Shown in pieces: positions 57,823 through 64,000 of a DNA stretch of 64,000 nt. The stretch is from positions 248,001-312,000 of the forward strand of contig QNQO01000198.1 of the NCBI GenBank assembly GCA_003290165.1, in the 5' to 3' direction. Below the pieces are notes generated by a model. That model searched no databases and was not told the origin of the DNA. It saw nothing but the letters and a program-made list of their open reading frames with translations. Origin of the DNA: Berberis thunbergii (Eukaryota; Streptophyta; Magnoliopsida; Ranunculales; Berberidaceae). The position numbers and the translations under genes are program-made. The first letter of the stretch is position 1. Each line of letters opens with the position of its first letter.

Positions 57823-60180
57823 TGTCACGCCCCAAATCGCCACGGGAATCGCAGCGTGCCAATGCGTGAACTAACCCGCCATGGGACTCACATCATAATA
57901 TAACACATTCTAGATACGAGAATGAAACGAAAATAAAAACTACGATAAAAGTTTGAACAAAATAGGTATATTTGATCCGCCCCGCCAGAGTCATAAAGAC
58001 AAACCAATATACAAGCATCAAATATAACAATATAGTACATCTGATAACACAGAGGAAGCAAAACATACCCGTACAGGGTGGACACAACCAAACAGCACAA
58101 AACGCGCCTACAACGGAAATCGGGGCCTAAGCGCCACGATCAGCAGGAACGCCAACACTGCCTGCACTCCAATAGAAGCACAGCCCTTGCAGAGTTAGCA
58201 AAGCACAAAGCTAGCCGGTGCGAGCGAACTAAATACAAATAATAGAATAATAAACAAGGAAAGTTCATGCCACACAACAATGAATAAGCAACAAGTTCTA
58301 AAGTCTAGATCACACCGTGTCTCTAAGGATAATGTTTCTAAGTTCAAGCAACAACACAAACATTTCAGATACCACAATAACTACAATTTTACAATATATG
58401 TCGATCATTAGACGTGATTCAAACATGGTAAATATCAAGCGATGGAAATAAATACAATCTCATAATTCTTCCTAGTCTCTTAGGTATAGCAATCAGGTTG
58501 AAATCGAAAATTCTGTATAAGTGTCTCATATCGTAGGTATCCGCATACCCTACGAATGTGTCTCACCCAGACACATCCCACAACGTGAACCAGTACCACT
58601 TCGGGCTTGTTTGTATCTTAATGGGGTGCCATCCGCCATAATACAAACTCACCTATCCCGAACGACTGGCCTCACACGGCCAACCTAACACAATCAAACT
58701 CAAGCGCGCTGGGAGGGAAAGTGAGTAATCTCCAAATCAAGTCCTCCGGGACCCGTCCTACTGCACTCTATAGTGGCAAGTGCGTGCGGGAGCTCACCGC
58801 ACCTCAGCAAGCTTGCCACATGCAATAGCGTCTACAATGTATGTTGCGAGTCATTTCGAACACCATCCAACTCATGATGTGAGCAAGCTCTTAAGCATCG
58901 GCACAACATGCATTATAGCGGGGTAAAGACACTTATACTAACATCCACATGCACAAATGACGAGTCTGTGCATAATCAAGGTAACAGACGTGCAATCATA
59001 AACAATTCGGCAATTTTTTATAAAACCATGTCTATGCTAGGGTCCCAAGATGACCCAATTCACCACAATAAATTTATTCGAGTCGATTATCATACATGCT
59101 CAAGACTCGGCAATCCACGGTAAAACATGATATACTATGCAAACTAAAAAACGAAGCATACAAGTCCAATGTCATTACACCAAAGCTTAAACACACCAAA
59201 GTTCATTCACTATTCGATTTCATTCAAGTATATCATGCTTTCAGGAAACCCAATACATAATTCATTCACAAATAACCAACACAATTATACACAATTGACG
59301 GTATAATGTAAAAGTTAAATTTAGGATTTCAAATAATTATTTCTCAAAATAAATATTATAATTCTACTCACCTGGGTGGAATGGGTTTTCAAAACCCAAT
59401 TCCTACCGGTCGAAGCTCTTAACTCGCAAAACCAGGAATGCGGGACCAAAAAATTTTTTAAAACTGCAAGGAGACTCAAAAATGAGCAAACTAGCCGAAA
59501 ACTGAAAAAAATAAATAAATTACAAGCGGCGCGTGACTGAAAGAAAAACTTACAGGCAATAAAAATTCGTCAAACACCCCGCCGAAACCCAAAGTTTGGC
59601 GAAAACGTGCCAAAACCCTCCCTACTCTAGTCTGTTAGCCTCCAAACTGCACAACAGGCCGGAAATGAGTCTAAGGACACTCGGAGTCACGAAAGTGAGG
59701 CTCACCCATACACCCAATGCCCGGATTCATGCATAAGAATCCTCCAAACGAACATGCACTCTGATTTTTTGAAAAAATTCGGACAACCCCAAAATCAACC
59801 TTGCATGTCGGTTCTAAGGGCTCCCAATGACGCCACCAAGGTCCCTCCACGTCTGATCAGAGCTATGGAAACCGATCAAACAAATCCAACACCAAACCCA
59901 AACCCATATGAAAACTGAATTTTTTTTTTTTTTTTTTTTTTTTTTTGTGAAAAACCAAGAGAGAAACGAAGAGAGGAAGAAATATGAGGAGGAGGAAGTG
60001 AGATTGGGGGACGAAAATCAACAAAACTGCAGAAAATTTGTTGGAGAAGGAGACGAAGAGCTAGTCGCGTCGCTCACTGGAAAAAAAAAAGGGGGGGTTG
60101 TGTTTAAAGGGTGGGTGGCTATGTGCCGCCACCACATTAAATGAGTACACCCCACGCTTTAAAAAAATGCAGATATTACA
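57823..60180 (-). mobile_element. 3' LTR of the chromovirus (2,358 bp)
   Basis: The plus strand begins TGTCACGCCCCAAATCGCC and ends GATATTACA; read on the element strand it is TGTAATATC...GGGGCGTGACA. The right border is directly followed by the polypurine tract. The left flank is TATAC (57818-57822). A poly-T run lies at 59919-59946. Confidence 0.8.
59919..59946. repeat. Poly-T run
   Basis: An uninterrupted run of about 28 T within the chromovirus LTR. The plus-strand frame at 59908-60144 crosses it and is not coding. Confidence 0.9.
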
Positions 60181-60198
60181 TCATACACACCTTAAAAG
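60181..60198 (-). other. Polypurine tract of the chromovirus
   Basis: The minus strand reads CTTTTAAGGTGTGTATGA immediately before the LTR start TGTAATATC, preceded by GAGGACGAGATC. Tekay-type elements usually have GAGGACGAGAT...AAGGGGGGGAG here, so the G-run is eroded. Confidence 0.6.
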
Positions 60199-60241
60199 AG
60201 ATCTCGTCCTCGAGATCAGACAAAAGCCACGACAAGAAAAC

Positions 60242-60640
60242 CTAGGTGAAAAGCTCGGTGTATTTCTGTCTCATCTGGTCTTCCAGTTCCCAAGTCACGT
60301 CACCTGCTCGGTGGCTCCACTGAACCTTCACTAACTTCACTGTCCTCCGACAAAGTTGTTTCACATCATCACTAATGGCTACTAGCCTCACTGGATAAGT
60401 CAACTCATCAGAAATCTCTACCTCAGCGGGCTCTATAATCTGCGACGGGTCTGCCAAACACTTCTGCAACATGGATACGTGAAACACGTCGTGGAGACCT
60501 GACATACTCTGCAGCAAAGCCAATCTGTAGGCCACTGGTCCAATCCTCTCAGTAATCTCATATGGCCCTACATACCTCGTTGCAAGTTTCCCACGACTTC
60601 GAAACCTAACAACCCCGCGCATCGGGGAAACTTTCAGAAA
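60242..60640 (-). pseudogene. Chromovirus integrase C-terminus and chromodomain-like tail
   Basis: The minus strand reads MRGVVRFRSRGKLATRYVGP then YEITERIGPVAYRLALL, the conserved integrase tail. HDVFHVSMLQKCLADPSQII follows and then the chromodomain-like LVAISDDVKQLCRRTVKLVK, VQWSHRAGDVTWELEDQMRQ and KYTELF. In active relatives the tail targets insertion by reading histone marks. A frameshift in an A/T homopolymer near 60634-60645 separates it from the integrase core; the proposed start Met at 60622 is internal to KVSPMRGVVRF. Confidence 0.85.
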
Positions 60641-61830
60641 AAAACCCTGTCACCAACATCAAACTCTAACTCCTTACGCTTCCTATTAGCGTAACTCTTC
60701 TGTCTACTATGGGCTGTCAACAAACACGCTCTAATCAGCTCAATCTTCTTAGTAGTTTCTCTGATCACATCCGGCCCCATCACAAGTGACTCTTCAATCT
60801 CTGCCCAACAAACAGAGGACCTACACAGTCGTCCGTAGAGTGCCTCAAATGGTGCCATGCCAATACTTACGTGGTTGTTGTTGTCGTACGCAAACTCGCA
60901 TAACGGTAAATGATCTTCCCAACTGCCTCCAAAGTCTAAAATGCATGTTCTAAGCATGTCTTCCACTACCTGATTCACTCGCTCAGATTGACCATCTGTT
61001 TGTGTATGATAAGCTGTACTCATGTCCAATCTAGTACCCATAGCTTGCTGAAAGCTCAGCCAGAAATGGGCTGTGAAAAGCGGATCTTTGTCGGATACAA
61101 TCGAAACAGGCGACCCATGAAGGCAGACTATCTCCCGAATGAACAATAGTACTAGACTATCTGTCGTCCGATTCATACTAACATGAATGAAATGTGCACA
61201 CTTCGTCAACCGATCAACAATGACCCATATCGACTCATTACCTTTCCTCGACCGTGGAAGTCCATCGATGAAATCCATAGTGATATACTCCCACTTCCAC
61301 GTCGGGATATCCAATGGATTCAATAACCCAGACGGTCTCTGATGCTCGGCTTTCACCTGCTGACAAGTCGCACACCGTGCCACAAACTCTCCAATGTCTT
61401 TCTTCATGCCACGCCACCAGAAAGAACGTCTCAAATCTGGATACATCTTTGTTCCACCGTGGTGAATGGTGAAACGAGATCTATGAGCTTCCTCTAATAT
61501 ATCTCTTCGCAACTCCTCATCAGACGGAACACAAAGCCGCCCACGAAACTGCAACCCTCCATCAGAACCCACTGACCAATCGGTAGGGCACTCATCCAAT
61601 GTGTCCACTACCAAATCTGATATCTCCCTCGTAATCACTAGATCAGAGGTCTGTCTCTCCACCACTCTACTGATCAAAGACGGATAAATTGCTAAACCCG
61701 CTATCATGCTGCCATCTGTACCGAAAGTAGGCTGAACTGCAAATGAAACCAATGTCTCAAGTGTTCGATACTCCAGAATCATCATGGTTGCCATCACTGC
61801 ATGTCGCCTACTCAAGGCATCTGCAACCAC
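60634..61830 (-). pseudogene. Chromovirus integrase core
   Basis: This open frame runs from the end of RNase H (VADALSRR) through the HHCC zinc site (HRSRFTIHHGGTKMY, CATC) to the DDE core: D in TMDFIDGLP, D in VSDKDPLFTAHFW, E in DGQSERVNQ. The usual SDRDPRFTS reads SDKDPLFTA here. It catalyses insertion of element DNA. It is intact over 398 codons apart from the homopolymer frameshift at its end. Confidence 0.9.
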
Positions 61831-62155
61831 ATTGGCTCTACCAGACTGATACTGTATCTCAAAATCATAGCTGCTAAGAAAATCAACCCATCATTGTTGC
61901 CTCATATTCAACTCCTTCTGAGTGAATAGATAGTTCAAACTCTTGTGATCTGTGAACAACTCGAACCTCCCACCATACAGATAATGTCTCCAGATATTTA
62001 AAGCAAAGACTACGGCTGCCAACTCTAAATCATGTGTCGGATATCTCCGCTCGTGGGGTTTCAACTATCGAGACGCATAGGCTACAACCTTCTTGCCTTG
62101 CATCAACACTCTACCCAATCCTGTACCGTAAGCATCAGTAAATACCACCAGTTGG
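61831..62155 (-). pseudogene. Chromovirus RNase H
   Basis: The minus strand reads VVFTDAYGTGLGRVLMQG, KVVAYASR, a stop, [20 protein letters not shown] and [20 protein letters not shown], then a stop before WVDFLSSYDFEI. The catalytic residues D (FTDA), E (LELAA) and D (FTDHK) are recognisable. Two in-frame stops near 62067 and 61893 disable it. In family members the residues at these stops are usually Q and R. Confidence 0.8.
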
Positions 62156-63133
62156 CTACCAGGGTGTCGGAAAAGTCAACATTGGTGTTGAAGTCAATTG
62201 AAGCTTCAAAGTTTCAAAAGCTTCTTCACACTTTTCTGACCATACAAAAGGAACATTTTTCGTAGTTAACTGAGTATGTGGTGCCGCAATCAGAGAAAAT
62301 TTCTCGATAAACCGTCGGTAATAACCAGCCAAACCCAGAAAACTACTAATCTTCGTCACACTGCTCAGTCGTCTCCAAGACTTCACTGCTTCGACTTTCT
62401 CGGGATGCACTGCAATACCTCCACTAGAAATAACATGCCCAAGAAATCGTACTTCAGGCTCCTAGAAATGACACTTACTGAACTTCGCATACAACTGATT
62501 TTCTCTAAGTGTCTGCAAAACAATGCGAAGGTGCTCTCTATGCTCCTCTAAACTCCTCGAGTACACTAAGATATCATCAATGAAGATTACCACAAACTTG
62601 TCCAAGTATGGACTGAACAATCTATTCATCAAATCCATGATGAAAGCTGGTGCATTTGTCAATCCAAATGGCATGACTACAAACTCATACAAGCCATAAC
62701 GGGTCTGAAAAGCGGTAATTGGAACGAAATGTTTCTCAACTCTCATCTGATGATAACCAGACTGCAAATCTAACTGTGAAAACACTACGGCTTCCTTCAA
62801 CTGATCCAATAGATCATCAATTTGAGGCAATGGATACTTATTCTTCATGGTCACTTTATTCATATCTCGATAATCTATGCACATCCTCAATGATCCATCC
62901 TTCTTGGATACAAATATTGTTGGAGCTCCCCTAGGTGAATTGCTCAGCCGAATAAACCCCTTAGGAAGCAACTCATCAAGCTGTACTTTCATCTCTTCCA
63001 ATTGCTTAGGAGCAAGCCTGTACGCTGATTTAGATATAGGTGCAGTACCAGAAACCAGGTCAATCCGAAACTCTACCTCACAACGAGGAGGGATACCAGG
63101 AATCTCCTGAAACACATCGGGGAACTCACACAC
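62156..63133 (-). pseudogene. Chromovirus reverse transcriptase
   Basis: The minus strand (63133-62465) reads [95 protein letters not shown] and the catalytic [13 protein letters not shown] (FIDD). A TAG at 62464-62462 falls where tryptophan is usual in KC-x-FW. The thumb continues with VRFLGHVISSGGIAVHPEK and SFLGLAGYYRRFIEKFS. One nonsense change therefore separates palm from thumb. Confidence 0.9.
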
Positions 63134-63166
63134 AACCTCTACGGAACTGGTGTCGGGACAAGAAAT

Positions 63167-63622
63167 CTAAGGATAGCTAAGAAAACTCGACATCAAAGAA
63201 ACTGAATCAGGCTCACAAGCCAACACACGAAGCGAAGCATCAGGTGGCGCTAACATCATTGACCTATGCAAGCAATCAATGATCACTGGATGACTGGACA
63301 ACCAATCCATCCCAAGAATCAAATGATAGCCCTCAAAACCCAAGACAATAAAGTCAAACACAAAGTTGTACCCCAACATGGAAAACTTGAAACAGGGACA
63401 ATATTCCCACAACCAAACCGAACTGCTCAAGGGAGACACAACGCACAAGGGCTCCGGCAAAGGCACTACCTCAAGGTTGTCTCTAACAACCAACTGTCTA
63501 GAAATAAAAGACCTAGATGCTCCTGTATCGAAAAGAGCCCTCAACAGAGAAGACGACGAATGCACAAAACCTTGCACACAACACATATATCCTGAATCAC
63601 ATAACAACACACTAACATGCAA
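63167..63622 (-). pseudogene. Chromovirus aspartic protease
   Basis: The minus strand reads LLRALFDTGASRSFISRQLV with the active site DTGAS, and GYHLILGMDWLSSHPVIIDC with the conserved ILGMDWL. An in-frame TAG at 63164-63166 (LSYP, stop, [17 protein letters not shown]) separates it from RT. The true polyprotein continues upstream through the knuckle, so the Met at 63622 is not a real start. Confidence 0.88.
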
Positions 63623-64000
63623 TTTTTCCTACGCATAATGCACATAACACAAATCTTACTACATCTGGCACACACAACTACATTAAAAAATAATAATAAC
63701 ATACCCTTAACATTTCCCTGACTGGGAATAGCTGCTAGGCGAACAGGCTGTGCTGGGAGAGGGACTCTCTGACCAATTCCAGGCGCAGGTGCTAACTGTC
63801 CCTGAGGCGCCCTCTGTTGTGCTGGTCCATCCCTATTCTGAGGACAAAGTCTAGAAAAGTGCCCCAATTTTCCACAAGTATAACAAACTACATGCTCCCA
63901 TCAATTTGTTTGACCTCTTGGACAAACAAGTGATGCAACCGTTCCTAGTTCCTGTTTGACCACCCCACCTAGGTTGTCTCTGTTGCTGCTGCTGTCGATG
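63623..64000 (-). pseudogene. gag: Chromovirus gag C-terminal part with zinc knuckle
   Basis: The minus strand at about 63880-63835 reads CYTCGKLGHFSRLCP, a complete CX2CX4HX4C knuckle, followed by a Gln/Pro/Ala-rich linker (NRDGPAQQRAPQGQLAPAPG). Upstream, the CAGCAGCAGCAGC-type glutamine/arginine-rich stretch reaches the window end. The rest of gag lies outside. Confidence 0.8.

Larger units (their letters stand above)
57823..64000 (-). mobile_element. Chromodomain Ty3 element (Tekay-like), 3' LTR and pol, running off the window
   Basis: On the minus strand the order is gag knuckle, protease, RT, RNase H, integrase, chromodomain-like tail, polypurine tract and 3' LTR. This order and a chromodomain-like end define chromoviruses, and the wording (RYVGPYEITERIGPVAYRLAL, WELEDQMRQKYTELF) is that of the Tekay/Del branch. 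Only a few stops and one frameshift are seen, so it is younger than the Ty3 element it sits in. The 5' LTR and most of gag lie beyond 64000. Confidence 0.85.

Noticed and set aside
59908..60334. Plus-strand frames beginning with poly-Phe
   Set aside because: They start in the poly-T run of the chromovirus LTR and continue antisense to its pol tail.
63266..63638. Plus-strand frames of 90-109 codons
   Set aside because: They are antisense shadows of the chromovirus protease frame.

Overview
The window is a repeat-dominated plant nuclear segment, most likely from a eudicot. It is AT-rich, its captured exons carry ordinary GT-AG introns, and its LTR retrotransposon, LINE, CACTA and Tourist-type families are all plant families. 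I found no intact host gene, rRNA, tRNA or CRISPR array. Every recognisable cellular coding sequence is an exon fragment carried inside a CACTA DNA transposon.

Layout. 1-8505 is the 3' part of an Athila-like Ty3 retrotransposon that keeps gag and protease remnants but no RT or integrase. Its gag is split by a truncated LTR of the same family, and its 3' LTR is at 6540-8505. 8506-9940 is the 3' end of a Tat-like Ty3 element, with an antisense ORF, a polypurine tract and a 672-bp LTR. 10769-12222 holds a scrap of copia and the 3' part of a LINE on the minus strand. From 12223 to the end there is a stack of nested insertions. CACTA-A starts at 12223 inside the LINE, and its right end is not seen. 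A Ty3 element (5' LTR 21662-22596) lies inside it. A copia element (23020-38795, TSD AAGAG) lies inside the Ty3 gag. CACTA-1 (23232-34092, TSD TAG) lies inside the copia 3' LTR. CACTA-2 (39250-51949, TSD GGA, reverse orientation) is a second insertion in the same Ty3 gag. The decayed Ty3 pol resumes at 51950, carries a Tourist-like MITE (53284-53518, TSD TTA), and is broken at 54962 by an LTR. That LTR is itself broken at 57823 by a related, only lightly damaged chromodomain Ty3 element on the minus strand that runs off the window.

The biologically interesting layer is the CACTA trio. All three are Pack-CACTA-like: they have terminal repeats and subterminal arrays of a near-palindromic motif (ACGGTTTTAAACCGT and variants), no transposase, and pieces of many unrelated genes with introns. 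CACTA-A carries a mitochondrial enoyl reductase (MECR), eIF5A, a HECT ubiquitin ligase and others. CACTA-1 carries a CRS2-associated factor, MOR1, GLYR1, glutathione reductase, a bHLH factor, a sucrose transporter and a TAA1/TAR-type aminotransferase. CACTA-2 carries a TBC RabGAP, kinesin-5, Rab2/RABB1, a nucleolin-like protein, TAR, sucrose transporter SUT4, CPN60 and SR45. CACTA-1 and CACTA-2 share one chimeric core (TAR exon, sucrose transporter exons, a 67-codon open frame) but have different flanks. Every identified fragment in all three elements is oriented from the right-type end toward the left-type end. Protein names rest on recognising conserved motifs by eye; no database search was run.
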